A stretch of 64,000 nucleotides of DNA, taken from Mesorhizobium waimense (lineage in GTDB: Bacteria; Pseudomonadota; Alphaproteobacteria; Rhizobiales; Rhizobiaceae). Of this stretch, positions 15,688-24,820 are shown piece after piece. Within the stretch, counting starts at the first letter, position 1. Every line of letters begins with the position of its first letter. The notes under the pieces are model-generated. The model made no database searches. It was not told the origin of the DNA and saw nothing but the letters and a program-made list of their open reading frames with translations. The stretch spans positions 434,001 through 498,000 of the forward strand of contig NZ_QZWZ01000002.1 of assembly GCF_003601975.1 (NCBI RefSeq), read 5' to 3'. The position numbers and the translations under genes are program-made.

Positions 15688-16172
15688 TTCGTCCTCTTTT
15701 GCTCTTGGAGGAAGGCGCGAGATGCATCGTCATCCCGATTGATGCCAAATATTAAGAGATCGTCGCGCCCGTTTCTATTCATCAGCGCAGTAATGACCTT
15801 TGGTGCTAACGCGCGATGACGTTCCAAGAGTGACATAGCGCGGGAAAGTTCCGCTTCGGCCTTCTCGGCACGTTCAAGCTGAGACGTGCGGTTCTCGTCA
15901 GCGAAGGCAGTAGCCTCTTCCTGAATAGCCAGACCTACAGGGAGCAGCATCGCTTTAAGCTTGTCTCGCACCCGCGCGTGTTCGGGCTTCTCAAGCTCAA
16001 ATGAAATGTAGTCCCATTGCGCGGGGTGAGGTCTCAGATGCTCCTCTATCGCGCTGAGAACGGATACCTGATCCTCGCTATTCATGGCTGCAAAGATGCG
16101 GCCAAATGTATCCGCGTTTGCCTCTATGAAAATCGGGGCGCTCGATCTGATGTCAACTTTAATGTGGTTCAT
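15684..16172 (-). CDS. Hypothetical phage protein
   Basis: 162 residues from the ATG at 16172 (MNHIKVDIRSSAP), whose start overlaps the exonuclease stop. A Glu/Arg-rich helix (residues about 95-130, RTSQLERAEKAEAELSRAM) may form a coiled coil. No family recognised. Confidence 0.65.
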   Translation of the reverse strand: MNHIKVDIRSSAPIFIEANADTFGRIFAAMNSEDQVSVLSAIEEHLRPHPAQWDYISFELEKPEHARVRDKLKAMLLPVGLAIQEEATAFADENRTSQLERAEKAEAELSRAMSLLERHRALAPKVITALMNRNGRDDLLIFGINRDDDASRAFLQEQKRTK

Positions 16173-16888
16173 TTCGTCCTCTTTTGCAGCCAGTAGCGGG
16201 CGGAAAATTTGGTGTCCTCGTCCATGTCGCTTTCGTCCCTGATCCACTCAAGGTAGCTCGGGTCGCTCTGCGCGCATTGCTCGAATGTGATGGTGATCCC
16301 TTGGCGTCGGTACTTGCCGAACTTCATCACCTTCAACAGCGCCGGGTATTCGCTGATCTTTGCCATTTCCTCGGGCGTCTTGTGCTCCAGGAGCCGGCTG
16401 AAAAGATGTGCCGTCACATAGGCGTCGGGCAAGGCGCGGTGCGGCGGATCGGAAAGCTTGCGATCGCATGGCAACTCCAGCCAATAGCGTAGCGCCTGGT
16501 TGCTGTGGCCTGGAGCGTCGGGATAGACAATGCGCGCCACCTTATAGGTGCAAATCCAGGGGATGCCCCACGGCGGCGTGAAATGCTGCTCAAACTTGGC
16601 GTTGTGCGCGACAAGCCATTGCGGTTCGCCATTGCCGGTAAGTAGTCGGTCCCATAGGTCGCGGGCGGGCGGCGCATGCTGAACGTCTTCCTCGCTGATG
16701 TGGTGGACGGCCTTAGTGACTGGCGGGATCGGCCCGCGCGGGCGGCAAAGCGAAGCGAAAGCGCTCTGATGGACAAGCAGGCGTGACGTCATATTGACGT
16801 CATAGCATCCCATTTCGATCACCTCGGGCTCGGCGTCCTCGGGCGTTCCCGTGGTCTCATAGTCGATGACGCGGGCGAGGGAGGTCAT
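16169..16888 (-). CDS. DnaQ-like 3'-5' exonuclease
   Basis: 239 residues of the DEDDh class. ARVIDYETTG holds Exo I (Asp, Glu), VAHNAKFEQ holds the Exo II Asn/Phe region, and HRALPDAYVTA provides the Exo III His and Asp. The C-terminus (MKFGKYRRQGITITFEQC, then DPSYLEWIRDESD) resembles the DUF3820-type KFGKYKG module often fused to phage exonucleases. The Exo II acidic residue is less obvious (NAKFEQ in place of NAxFD), so activity may be altered. The ATG at 16888 overlaps the upstream stop. It may process nucleic acids or disarm host defences. Confidence 0.8.
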   Translation of the reverse strand: MTSLARVIDYETTGTPEDAEPEVIEMGCYDVNMTSRLLVHQSAFASLCRPRGPIPPVTKAVHHISEEDVQHAPPARDLWDRLLTGNGEPQWLVAHNAKFEQHFTPPWGIPWICTYKVARIVYPDAPGHSNQALRYWLELPCDRKLSDPPHRALPDAYVTAHLFSRLLEHKTPEEMAKISEYPALLKVMKFGKYRRQGITITFEQCAQSDPSYLEWIRDESDMDEDTKFSARYWLQKRTK

Positions 16889-17070
16889 TTCGACGGCTCG
16901 GCTTTTCGAGGGAACGTGAAGAAACATTGAGTGCATACGCGGACCGCCGCGTAATTAACGGCGTAGCAGTCGAGGCAGATTTTAACCGGAACGTCTCGCC
17001 GGCGAGCTTCACGCATGTTGGCGTTTCTCTCGCCGTCGAATTCTGCTTTGCCTATGTAATCGCGTGTCAT
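16885..17070 (-). CDS. Small zinc-ribbon-like protein
   Basis: 61 residues with CLDCYAVNYAAVRVCTQC, a two-pair CxxC...CxxC arrangement consistent with a single zinc ribbon, and a basic N-terminus. Probably a small nucleic-acid or protein-binding factor. Tight overlaps with both neighbours. Confidence 0.65.
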   Translation of the reverse strand: MTRDYIGKAEFDGERNANMREARRRDVPVKICLDCYAVNYAAVRVCTQCFFTFPRKAEPSK

Positions 17071-17336
17071 TGCCCGATCGTCCTAAGCGCAGCGAGGCCG
17101 CATTCAGCCGTCGACTTGCCGTCGACAAATGCCGTGAGCATGGCGAGGCGCGCGGCGCTGGTGACGTGGTGCGCCTCGTACGCCTTCCATTTCTTCGGCG
17201 ACGCCTCGATATGGGCCTCAATCAAGGTCTGAACGCCCGACCAGGCTTCGCGCATTGCGGCCTCAAGCTCCGGGTTTCCGGCGATCTTCTTGCGCGCGGC
17301 CTCGGCGATCGCATTAGGCTTCTTGACCCGGCTCAC
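17067..17336 (-). CDS. Hypothetical phage protein
   Basis: 89 residues, mostly helical (PNAIAEAARKKIAGNPELEAAMREA...). No recognised motif. Lies second in the leftward accessory operon with four-base overlaps at both ends. Confidence 0.65.
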   Translation of the reverse strand: MSRVKKPNAIAEAARKKIAGNPELEAAMREAWSGVQTLIEAHIEASPKKWKAYEAHHVTSAARLAMLTAFVDGKSTAECGLAALRTIGQ

Positions 17337-17605
17337 AGCACCACCTCATCCTTGAGACGGTCGGCTTCGGCGCGGCCGGCGCTGGTCACGACATATCCGC
17401 TTCCAGCCATGTAGAAATCAGCGGGGTTGGAAAGCGTCAAGAGCTTCACCATTCCCTTCCGGGCGAGAGCTCGAACCACGCGGCGAACGTTGCGGGGCTC
17501 GATCACTTCCGCGGCGCGGATCGCACGCATGTACACGCCATATTCAGGCGGCACGTCCTCAGACATGTATACCAGAACACGCTGCTCGCGGTCAGACAGG
17601 ATCAT
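17333..17605 (-). CDS. Small winged-helix-like protein
   Basis: About 90 residues from the ATG 17605 (MILSDREQRVLVYMSED). The central part IEPRNVRRVVRALARKGMVKL resembles the recognition helix of a winged helix, and the following GSGYVVTSAGRAEADRL fits a wing and final helix. It is first in the operon and may regulate it. An operator is 20 bases upstream. Confidence 0.6.
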   Translation of the reverse strand: MILSDREQRVLVYMSEDVPPEYGVYMRAIRAAEVIEPRNVRRVVRALARKGMVKLLTLSNPADFYMAGSGYVVTSAGRAEADRLKDEVVL

Positions 17606-17624
17606 GTTGCGCTCTCGTATGAAT

Positions 17625-17641
17625 GTTGTGACTTTCACAAC
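17625..17641 (-). promoter_or_regulatory. Operator GTTGTGA-CTT-TCACAAC before the accessory operon
   Basis: This is a perfect 7-bp inverted repeat with a 3-base centre, 20 bases before the first gene of the leftward operon. It matches the phage operator family but with TCACAAC in the right arm. Confidence 0.65.
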
Positions 17642-18053
17642 GCTTCGCACAATCCACTTAGTCGCGCAAGCAGGTTTTTAAGGAATATTTTTAGGCCGTG
17701 TTACAGGCGGATATATAATGCTGTGAACGATATTCCGAATACAAAGGAATTTTGTGAACAATCGCAAAAATCATCCCTTAAAAACCTCTCCGCTCCAAAA
17801 AATGCAATCAAATCAATTATTTATATAGTGACTGAATGGTTTCTAAGAGAGTAGTAAACTTTTTAATCAGGGTCGGTACATCGGTTTATAAAATAGGCTG
17901 GCTTATATAAGTTCGAAATCTGGCCTTGTGGAAAAGTTTTGGTGCTTCTTAGAAACGTCCTTCCAAACCTCCTTCGTGATTGGTGACGCTCGCAACAACC
18001 ATTGGTGCTTAAATCTCAACGCCTAATGCATGCTGAGATTGAGACCGTGGGCG
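17642..18053. other. AT-rich divergent control region, no gene
   Basis: About 410 bases between the leftward accessory operon and the rightward late operon. It is much lower in GC than the rest of the prophage, with A/T tracts around 17760-17900 and no credible coding frame. It should hold the late promoter(s) and could also bind a late activator. GTGAAC recurs at about 17722 and 17754. Confidence 0.6.
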
Positions 18054-18584
18054 ATGACGCCAAAACAAGAGCAATTCGTACGTGAATACCTGATCGACCT
18101 GAACGCAACTCAGGCGGCTATTCGGGCTGGCTACAGTGCCAAGACGGCGCATGCTCAAGGCCCGCGACTGTTGGAGAATGTTGAAGTTGCAGCCGCGATC
18201 AACGCCGCCAAAGTTGAGCGCTCCGAAGAGACCAAGATTGACGCTGCATGGGTGCTCAAGCGCCTCGCCGATGAAGCGGTCGCCGATATCGCTGATCTCT
18301 ACGACGATGAGGGCCAGCTGTTGCCGGTCCACGACTGGCCGCTGATCTGGCGTCAAGGTCTCGTGCAAGGGATCGAGGTCGAGGAACTTTTTGACGGCTT
18401 CGGTAAGGAGCGTCAGCGCATCGGCACCGTGCGCAAGGTAAAACTGTCGGATCGCATCCGTCGCGTCGAACTGATCGGCAAGCACGTAGGCGTGAAGGCG
18501 TTCGAGGAACAGGTTGCAATCACCGGGCTCGACAGTCTGGCCGATAGGCTGGCACGCGCAAACAAGCGCGCGGGAAGCGATTAA
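18054..18584 (+). CDS. Terminase small subunit
   Basis: 176 residues. MTPKQEQFVREYLIDLNATQAAIRAGYSAKTAHAQGPRLL is the N-terminal DNA-binding helix-turn-helix of Terminase_2 small subunits. The C-terminal part (KLSDRIRRVELIGKHVGVKAFEEQ) is the typical oligomerisation/tail region. It recognises phage DNA for packaging with the large subunit. I took ATG 18054 because homology starts there. It opens the late operon. Confidence 0.9.
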   Translation: MTPKQEQFVREYLIDLNATQAAIRAGYSAKTAHAQGPRLLENVEVAAAINAAKVERSEETKIDAAWVLKRLADEAVADIADLYDDEGQLLPVHDWPLIWRQGLVQGIEVEELFDGFGKERQRIGTVRKVKLSDRIRRVELIGKHVGVKAFEEQVAITGLDSLADRLARANKRAGSD

Positions 18585-18589
18585 ACGCC

Positions 18590-18724
18590 ATGGCGCACAA
18601 ACTCATTGCGATCGCCTTGGCGCTGCTCCTGGCCGCCTGCACCTCGCAACCATCCTGCTATGAGACGCCGCGCAACATGCGGTGCATGAGCGGCGACGAA
18701 CTGGAGCGGGCGTTGGCGCAATGA
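18590..18724 (+). CDS. Small predicted lipoprotein
   Basis: 44 residues: a basic start (MAHKLI), a hydrophobic core, then the lipobox LLAAC, leaving a mature peptide with three further features: one Cys after SQPS, another Cys in MRCM, and an acidic end. Its stop overlaps the terminase large-subunit ATG by four bases (ATGA), so it is translated with the packaging genes. A lipoprotein is unexpected between the terminase subunits; superinfection exclusion is one possible role, unproven. Confidence 0.6.
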   Translation: MAHKLIAIALALLLAACTSQPSCYETPRNMRCMSGDELERALAQ

Positions 18725-20193
18725 ACGCGCGTGTCGACCCGAACGACGCGATAATCGAACTCGCTGCCTCTTGCCGGTTCGATCCGCTGCGCTGGAGCCG
18801 CGTCGCATGGGATTGGGGCGTCGGCAACCTGGAGAAGCACCAAGGCCCGCGTGAGTGGCAAGACGACATCAACAAGGTCATCCGAGATCACCTCGCCAAT
18901 CCCGCGACGCGCTACCAGCCGTTGCAGATCAGCGTCGCCAGCGGCCACGGCATCGGCAAGTCTGCCGAAATGGGCATGCTCTCGAATTGGGCTATGTCCT
19001 GTTGGGCTGACGCGCGCATTACCGCGACGGCCAACACCGAAGGCCAGTTGCGCACCAAGACCGCGCCTGAAATCGGCAAGTGGTTCCGAACCTCGCTCAC
19101 CTCGCATTGGTTCGATGTGCAGGCCACGTCGATCAAGAGCCGCGATCCGCAGCACGGCGAAAGCTGGCGGCAGGACTTCACGCCTTGGAGCGAACACAAC
19201 ACGGAAGCGTTCGCCGGTCTGCACAACGAAGGCAAGATCATCCTGCTCTTGTTCGATGAGGCGTCGAAAATTCATGACAAGGTTTGGGAAGTCGCTGAGG
19301 GCGCACTGACCGACGAAGATACGGTCATCATCTGGATCGTCTTCGGCAACCCGACGCGCAACAGCGGGCGTTTCCGCGAGTGCTTCCGGCGCTTCCGGCA
19401 TCGCTGGGTCCAGCGGCAGATAGACAGCCGCACGGTCCCCGGCACGAACAAGGCTTATCTCCAGCGCCTTGTTGACGACAACGGAGAAGACAGCGACATC
19501 GTGAAGGTGCGTGTTCGGGGGCAGTTCCCAGCGCAATCAGCCATGCAGTTCATCAGCGAGACCGACGCCGACAAGGCGCGGAATGTCCATCTGCGCAAAG
19601 AGCAATACAGCTTTGCGCCTGTCATCATCGGCGTCGACCCAGCTTGGACCGGCGATGACAAGCTTGAGATCATGCTGAGGCAAGGGCTCTACTCCAAGAG
19701 CCTCGCGACCATCGCCCGCAATGACAACGATGTTGAGGTGGCGAACCTCATTGCGCGCCTGGAGGATGAGCATCAAGCCGACGCGGTGTTTGTGGACGCC
19801 GGCTATGGCACGGGCATTGTCAGCGCCGGCCAAGTCATGGGCCGTTCGTGGCGTTTAATCTGGTTCTCAGGCAAGTCCGTCGATCCCGGCTATCTCAACC
19901 AGCGCGCATACATGTGGGGCATGAAAAAGAAGTGGCTCAAGGCGGGCGGCGCAATCGACCCGCGCGATGAGGAACTTTATCAAGACATCATCGGGCCTGA
20001 GACCGTGCCGCGCCTGGACGGCAAAATCCAGCTTGAGAGCAAAGAGGACATGAAAGAGCGCGGCATGCCATCGCCGAACAAGGGCGATGCGCTGGCGCTG
20101 ACATTCGCTGAGCCGGTGGCGAAGAAAGACCGCACCATTCTTGGCGGCGGCAAACAGAACCAAGCGGCGGTCGATTACGATCCTTTCCAATAG
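18721..20193 (+). CDS. Terminase large subunit
   Basis: 490 residues. Walker A is SGHGIGKS at about 74-81 and Walker B is ILLLFDEAS at about 175-182, giving the packaging ATPase. The C-terminal half has an RNase H-like nuclease: FAPVIIGVDPAWTG at about 300 and AVFVDAGYGTG at about 352 supply acidic residues. It docks on the portal and cuts and pumps DNA. The start at 18721 is chosen by the ATGA overlap with the small lipoprotein gene; a longer frame from 18682 would overlap it further. Confidence 0.9.
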   Translation: MNARVDPNDAIIELAASCRFDPLRWSRVAWDWGVGNLEKHQGPREWQDDINKVIRDHLANPATRYQPLQISVASGHGIGKSAEMGMLSNWAMSCWADARITATANTEGQLRTKTAPEIGKWFRTSLTSHWFDVQATSIKSRDPQHGESWRQDFTPWSEHNTEAFAGLHNEGKIILLLFDEASKIHDKVWEVAEGALTDEDTVIIWIVFGNPTRNSGRFRECFRRFRHRWVQRQIDSRTVPGTNKAYLQRLVDDNGEDSDIVKVRVRGQFPAQSAMQFISETDADKARNVHLRKEQYSFAPVIIGVDPAWTGDDKLEIMLRQGLYSKSLATIARNDNDVEVANLIARLEDEHQADAVFVDAGYGTGIVSAGQVMGRSWRLIWFSGKSVDPGYLNQRAYMWGMKKKWLKAGGAIDPRDEELYQDIIGPETVPRLDGKIQLESKEDMKERGMPSPNKGDALALTFAEPVAKKDRTILGGGKQNQAAVDYDPFQ

Positions 20194-20266
20194 GCGCGTG
20201 TTCGTGCCGGCAACCATCAAGCCGTAGTGGTCGATCAAAGACCCTCCAGCTTGCCGGTGACCCGCA

Positions 20267-20476
20267 ATGTGCATGTTCAACACGCCAAACCAAGATGAGC
20301 CGACGCTGCCGCCTGAAACCGCCGCGATGCGTGAGCCCGATCAGGGCGCGGTGAGGGCGGGCGTCGGCAAGCGCGCGACCGACAAGCTGCGCTCGGGCGC
20401 GAACACGATCCTCACCTCGGGCTCGGGCGTCACGGCTGCGGCCCCAACCGACAAGAAAACCCTCCTGGGCCAGTGA
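20267..20476 (+). CDS. Small phage protein with ILTSG...KKTLLG motif
   Basis: 69 residues. The C-terminus GANTILTSGSGVTAAA...KKTLLGQ matches a short motif that recurs in small proteins near portal genes of many podoviruses and some siphoviruses. Function unknown; virion assembly is likely from context. Starts at ATG 20267 or 20273. The 73 bases before it hold no other gene. Confidence 0.65.
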   Translation: MCMFNTPNQDEPTLPPETAAMREPDQGAVRAGVGKRATDKLRSGANTILTSGSGVTAAAPTDKKTLLGQ

Positions 20477-20483
20477 GATCACC

Positions 20484-20690
20484 ATGGGCGCGTGGGCGAT
20501 GCTTTGTATTCTGCTGTCGATCGCCTTTGGCGTGTCGTCGGCAGCAAGCCTGCTGTGGGTAGCCACGGCGGACATTGAGAAGCGCGTTGACGCCTGGATG
20601 ATCGCCGCCCTGTTGGCGGCGGCTTCGCTGATCTCGTTCGTCCTAGCTCTCTGGTTCGCCATCGCCAATGCGGCGCAGGGGCTCGCATGA
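20484..20690 (+). CDS. Small membrane protein, two TM helices
   Basis: 68 residues with hydrophobic segments at about 5-26 and 38-60 separated by KRVDAW. Function unknown; such proteins occur among podoviral head genes. Its stop overlaps the portal start by four bases. Confidence 0.65.
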   Translation: MGAWAMLCILLSIAFGVSSAASLLWVATADIEKRVDAWMIAALLAAASLISFVLALWFAIANAAQGLA

Positions 20691-22387
20691 CCGTCAACAC
20701 CGCGCGCAACGAAACCCAGGTCGCCTATCATCGCCGACGCGCTGAGGAACTGAAAACCGTTCGCAATCCGTGGGAAACGGTCTGGCGTCCGCTCGCCGAA
20801 TTCATCGAGCCGACGCGCCTGCGCCTGTCGAACACGAACGAAGGCGCGATGAGCCGCGCAAGCATCCTTGACAGCACTGGCACCAAGGCGTTGCGAACGC
20901 TGGCGTCGGGCATGCATTCCGGCATCACGTCGCCGGCTCGCCCGTGGTTCCGGCTGGCAACGAACGATCCCGATCTGAAAGACTTCGCTCCGGTCAAGAC
21001 GTACCTCGCCGAAGTCGAGACGCGCATGCGCGAGGTGTTCGCGGGATCGAACGTCTACAACGCCTTTCACATTGGCTATGGCGATCTTGGTCAGTTCGGC
21101 CAATCGGTCGGCCTCCTGGTCGAAGACGAAGAGGCGACGGTTCGCATGCAGCAATTGCTGCACGGTCGCTTCTGGATCGCTCGCGATGAGAAGGGCCGCG
21201 CTACGACGCTCTATCGCACCTTCCGTTGGTCGGTGCAGCGCGTCGTCAGCCGCTTCGGCTACGACAAGGTAAGCGCTCGCATCAAGCAGATGTGGGATCA
21301 AAGCAAGTATGACGAACGCTTTGACATCTGGCATGCGGTCGAGCCGCGCCTGAACCGCGACGCCTCCAGGATCGACAAGAAGAACAAGGCGTTCCTGTCG
21401 AACTATTGGGAAGACAGCATGACCGCTGGCGGCATGGCCGGCGAATTGCTGGAGGAAAGCGGGTTCGATGAAAACCCGATCATCGCGCCGCCGTGGGAGC
21501 TTGCCGGCGACGATCACTATGCCCTGTCGCCGGGGCAAATAGCGCTTGGTGACGTGAAGGGCTTGCAGCTTGAGACCAAGCGCAAGTGGGAAGCGATCGA
21601 CAAGAAAGTTCGCCCGCCGATGACTGGGCCAACGTCGATGAGGAACAACCCGGCTTCGCTGCTGCCTGGCTCTGTCACCTATGTCGATGACCCGACCGGC
21701 AAGGGCTACCGGGCGGCGATGGACGTGAACATAGACCTGTCGCACCTGACCGCCGATATCCGCGATCTGCGCCAGCATATCGAGCAAGTTTTCTATGCCG
21801 ATCTGTTCCTGATGCTCGCCAACATGGAAGGCATCCAGCCGCGCAATCAGTTCGAGATTGCGGAGCGCAAGGAAGAAAAGTTGCTCGCCCTCGGGCCGGT
21901 GCTGGAGAACGTCTACGGCGGGCAATTGGAGCCGGTGATTGATCGCACGTTCGCGATCATGGGTCGGCGCGGAATGCTGCCGCCGCCGCCGCCTGATCTG
22001 CATGGGGAGGAACTCAACATTGAGTATATCTCGATCCTCGCTCAGGCTCAGAAGGCCGTCGCCACGGGCAGCATCGAACGCGGCTTTGCGTTCGCTGGAC
22101 AGCTTGCCTCAGTCAAGCCCGAAGTGCTCGACAAGCTCGACGGCGACGAAGCGCTTGACGTGTATTTCGACTATCTCGGCGTCCCGCCGTCCATCGTCAT
22201 CCCTGACGATAAGGTCGCCAAGGTTCGACAGGCGCGCGCGCAGAAACAGCAAGCCGCTGAGAACGCCGAAATGATGGCAACCGTTGCGCCTGCCGCAAAG
22301 CAGGGCGCGGACGCTGCGGCAGTGCTGGCCGGCGCTCAGGATAACCCAGGCGGTAGCGCTCTGCTCAGCAAGCTCGGGATCGGCTGA
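20687..22387 (+). CDS. Portal (podoviral head-to-tail connector) protein
   Basis: 566 residues of the podoviral connector family (T7 gp8-like): WETVWRPLAEFIEPTRLR near the N-terminus, DSTGTKALRTLASGMHSGITSPARPWF, and the later RPPMTGPTSMRNNPASLLPGSVTYVD and LFLMLANMEGIQPRNQFEIAERKEEKLLALGPVLE blocks. It forms the dodecameric ring through which DNA enters and leaves. The Gln/Ala-rich C-terminus is usual. This family assignment is what marks the phage as a podovirus. Confidence 0.92.
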   Translation: MTVNTARNETQVAYHRRRAEELKTVRNPWETVWRPLAEFIEPTRLRLSNTNEGAMSRASILDSTGTKALRTLASGMHSGITSPARPWFRLATNDPDLKDFAPVKTYLAEVETRMREVFAGSNVYNAFHIGYGDLGQFGQSVGLLVEDEEATVRMQQLLHGRFWIARDEKGRATTLYRTFRWSVQRVVSRFGYDKVSARIKQMWDQSKYDERFDIWHAVEPRLNRDASRIDKKNKAFLSNYWEDSMTAGGMAGELLEESGFDENPIIAPPWELAGDDHYALSPGQIALGDVKGLQLETKRKWEAIDKKVRPPMTGPTSMRNNPASLLPGSVTYVDDPTGKGYRAAMDVNIDLSHLTADIRDLRQHIEQVFYADLFLMLANMEGIQPRNQFEIAERKEEKLLALGPVLENVYGGQLEPVIDRTFAIMGRRGMLPPPPPDLHGEELNIEYISILAQAQKAVATGSIERGFAFAGQLASVKPEVLDKLDGDEALDVYFDYLGVPPSIVIPDDKVAKVRQARAQKQQAAENAEMMATVAPAAKQGADAAAVLAGAQDNPGGSALLSKLGIG

Positions 22388-22590
22388 TGACCTTCACCAT
22401 TCAACTCGGCTGGTGGCTTGTGCCGGCGCTCATCACGGCAGCGGCGTTCGGCTGGTCGACATGGCAGCAAGATCGCAGCCCAGCCTATGACTATGGGAAG
22501 ATCGGGCAAGGCATCGGCAACGCCGTCATGCACGGCATTGCGCTAATCGTCACGCTTGCTGCGTGGATGATCTGGGCTCTGATCCCATGA
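22387..22590 (+). CDS. Small membrane protein, two TM helices
   Basis: 67 residues with hydrophobic stretches at about 8-23 and 46-65. Start overlaps the portal stop (TGATGA). Function unknown; a head-region membrane peptide like the one before the portal. Confidence 0.6.
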   Translation: MTFTIQLGWWLVPALITAAAFGWSTWQQDRSPAYDYGKIGQGIGNAVMHGIALIVTLAAWMIWALIP

Positions 22591-22922
22591 GCGATTTGAG
22601 CGAACAACTGTCTCCGCAGGAACAATCCGAGCGCGATGAGTTGGCAAGGGCGTTCGCCGAAGTCTTCGCGCTCGCGGCGGGCAAGCGCGTCCTGTTCTGG
22701 ATGCTGGAACAGTGCGCGATCTACGCCGATCCGTTCGCGAGCGAGAACACGAACGCAACCAACTATTCGCTCGGGCTCCAGGCCGCTGGACGCAAACTGA
22801 TCTCAAAGCTCGATGAGGTCGACCCGCGTTTCTATCCGCGCCTACTGCTCGAAATCGCCAACCTGAGAGCAATGGACCGTGCGGCTGCTGCCGCCAAACA
22901 GGAGACGGAAGATGAGGAATAG
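22587..22922 (+). CDS. Bbp19-family phage protein
   Basis: 111 residues from the ATG at 22587, which overlaps the previous stop. The core AFAEVFALAAGKRVLFWMLEQCAIYADPF...NATNYSLGLQAAGRKLISKL matches the pattern of Bordetella phage Bbp19 relatives (small, helical, between portal and capsid genes). Its role is not established. Confidence 0.75.
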   Translation: MSDLSEQLSPQEQSERDELARAFAEVFALAAGKRVLFWMLEQCAIYADPFASENTNATNYSLGLQAAGRKLISKLDEVDPRFYPRLLLEIANLRAMDRAAAAAKQETEDEE

Positions 22923-23709
22923 GATCGCGGCGCTGATGACTGGATCATCGCCTTTCGCAATGGCGGCTTTCGAGGGCGAGGGCGGCGGCGCTGGTGGCGG
23001 GACGCCTGCTCCTGTTGTCGTGCCGCCGACGCCTGAGAGTGTGCTGTTCCCGGCCGAAAAGCCCACTGACCCTCCTGCCGGTGACAAGCCGGTCGATCCT
23101 CCTGCCGCCGACTGGAAAGAATACGAGAACGACCCGGCGAAGTCGGAAGCCGAGAACACCGCCGCCAAGGCGGAGCACGACAAGACCAAGCCAGCCGAAA
23201 AGACCGACGCCGAAAAGGCGCTCGATGCCATTCCCGAGGACGGCAAGTATGTGCTGACGATGCCGGAAGGCGTCACGGTCGATCAGGAATTGCTCGACGC
23301 GCTCGGCCCGAAGTTCGCCGCGAAGCAGATGACGGTTCGCGAGGCTCAGGAACTCACCGATGAGTATGTGAAAATCGAGACCGCGCGCACCGCGAAGCGC
23401 GTCGAAGATTGGGGCAAAACCCTATCCGGCTGGGTCGATACCGCGAAGAAGGATAGCGAGATCGGCGGCGACAAATGGGACGGCACTGTCCAGGCCGGTC
23501 AGCGCGCCGTCAACGCCCTCGGTTCGCCCGGCCTCAAGGAATATCTCAACGCGAGTGGTGGCGGCAACCATCCCGAGCTTATCCGTTTCATGGCGAAGGT
23601 CGGGGCGATGATCTCGGAAGACAAACCGGCCACTGGCGGCGCGGAAGGGCAAGGAAAGCCCGTCGATGCTGCTCACAAACTGTTTCCGAACGACGCACCG
23701 AAAGGCTGA
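22912..23709 (+). CDS. Capsid scaffolding protein
   Basis: 265 residues. An N-terminal low-complexity Gly/Pro/Asp region is followed by an acidic-basic helical part, and then KYVLTMPEGVTVDQELLDAL, ...FAAKQMTVREAQELTDEYVKI and a C-terminal basic end. This layout and its place directly before the major capsid gene are typical of podoviral scaffolds. It guides procapsid assembly and leaves before DNA fills the head. Start ATG 22912 overlaps the preceding gene. Confidence 0.75.
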   Translation: MRNRIAALMTGSSPFAMAAFEGEGGGAGGGTPAPVVVPPTPESVLFPAEKPTDPPAGDKPVDPPAADWKEYENDPAKSEAENTAAKAEHDKTKPAEKTDAEKALDAIPEDGKYVLTMPEGVTVDQELLDALGPKFAAKQMTVREAQELTDEYVKIETARTAKRVEDWGKTLSGWVDTAKKDSEIGGDKWDGTVQAGQRAVNALGSPGLKEYLNASGGGNHPELIRFMAKVGAMISEDKPATGGAEGQGKPVDAAHKLFPNDAPKG

Positions 23710-23716
23710 ATGAACT

Positions 23717-24757
23717 ATGGCAACCATCGGCAACACCTACCCGCAGCTAATCGACATGCACAAGGCGTCTGCCGAAGGCACCGTCATTGAACTGCTCAAG
23801 CAGAACAACCCGATCCTGGAAGACGCGATCGCGACGCCCTGCAACATGGACGCGCTTCACCGCCATTCCATCCGCACTGGCTATCCTACCGTCTCGTGGG
23901 GCCGGCTCTACAAGGGCGTGAAGGCGTCCAAGTCCACCATGCAGCAGGTCGATGACACGACCGGTTTCCTCCAGGCGCGTTCCGAAATCGACGTGAACTT
24001 GCTCAAGCTCGCGCCCGATCCGGCCAAGGCCCGCCTTGTGGACAGCGCGCCGTACCTGGAGGTGATGAACCAGGAAATGGCGACGGGCATGTTCTACCAC
24101 AACACCGACGCTACGCCCGAAAAGTTCAAGGGCCTGTCGCCGCGCTTCTCGCTCTACAACACCAACATTCCCGACCCGACCAAGCCGAACATCGCCAACC
24201 AGGTTATCCACGGCGGCGGCTCGGGTGCCGACAATACGTCGATCTGGTTCGTCACCTGGGCGGATCACGCCACGTCGCTGCTCTACCCGAAGGCGAGCAA
24301 GGCCGGCGTCCAGGTCGAGGACAAGGGTACGGAAAAGGTGTTCGACGGCAACGGCGATCCCTACTATGCCAAGGTCACCACGTTCCAGTGGGACATGGGC
24401 GCGTTCGTCAAGGACTACCGCTACAACGTCCGTATCGCCAATATCGACGTTTCCGACATGATGGCCGGCACGGTCGATGTGTGGGCGCTGCTCCGCAAGG
24501 CCTACTACCGCATGTTCCAGGTGTACGGCATCGGCGCGCTTGGCGGCAAGTCGGCCTGCTACATGAACCGTCAGGTTCTGGAAGTCCTGGACGCGCAGTC
24601 AACCGACCGCGCGCTGATCGCCGCCAACCCGAACTATACCGCGCTGGGTCAGGCCCAGGTCGAAGGTAAGCTTGTTCGCACCTATCGCGAAATCCCGATC
24701 CGCATGACCGACGCGCTTCTGAACACCGAAGCACTCGTCGGCTCGGTCGCGATCTAA
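23717..24757 (+). CDS. Major capsid protein (Bbp17-like)
   Basis: 346 residues, resembling the Bordetella phage Bbp17 type: NTYPQLIDMHKASAEGTVIELLKQNNPIL at the N-terminus, then FQWDMGAFVKDYRYNVRIANIDVSDM and LRKAYYRMF in the C-terminal half. It builds the icosahedral shell, predicted HK97 fold. Ribosome site and spacing to the scaffold gene (7 bases) are normal for a highly expressed structural gene. Confidence 0.88.
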   Translation: MATIGNTYPQLIDMHKASAEGTVIELLKQNNPILEDAIATPCNMDALHRHSIRTGYPTVSWGRLYKGVKASKSTMQQVDDTTGFLQARSEIDVNLLKLAPDPAKARLVDSAPYLEVMNQEMATGMFYHNTDATPEKFKGLSPRFSLYNTNIPDPTKPNIANQVIHGGGSGADNTSIWFVTWADHATSLLYPKASKAGVQVEDKGTEKVFDGNGDPYYAKVTTFQWDMGAFVKDYRYNVRIANIDVSDMMAGTVDVWALLRKAYYRMFQVYGIGALGGKSACYMNRQVLEVLDAQSTDRALIAANPNYTALGQAQVEGKLVRTYREIPIRMTDALLNTEALVGSVAI

Positions 24758-24820
24758 TCGCTCAACGCTTGAGCCTGTCGCCATCTGGCGGCGGGCAGGA
24801 TTTCAACGAAAGGCAAGGCA

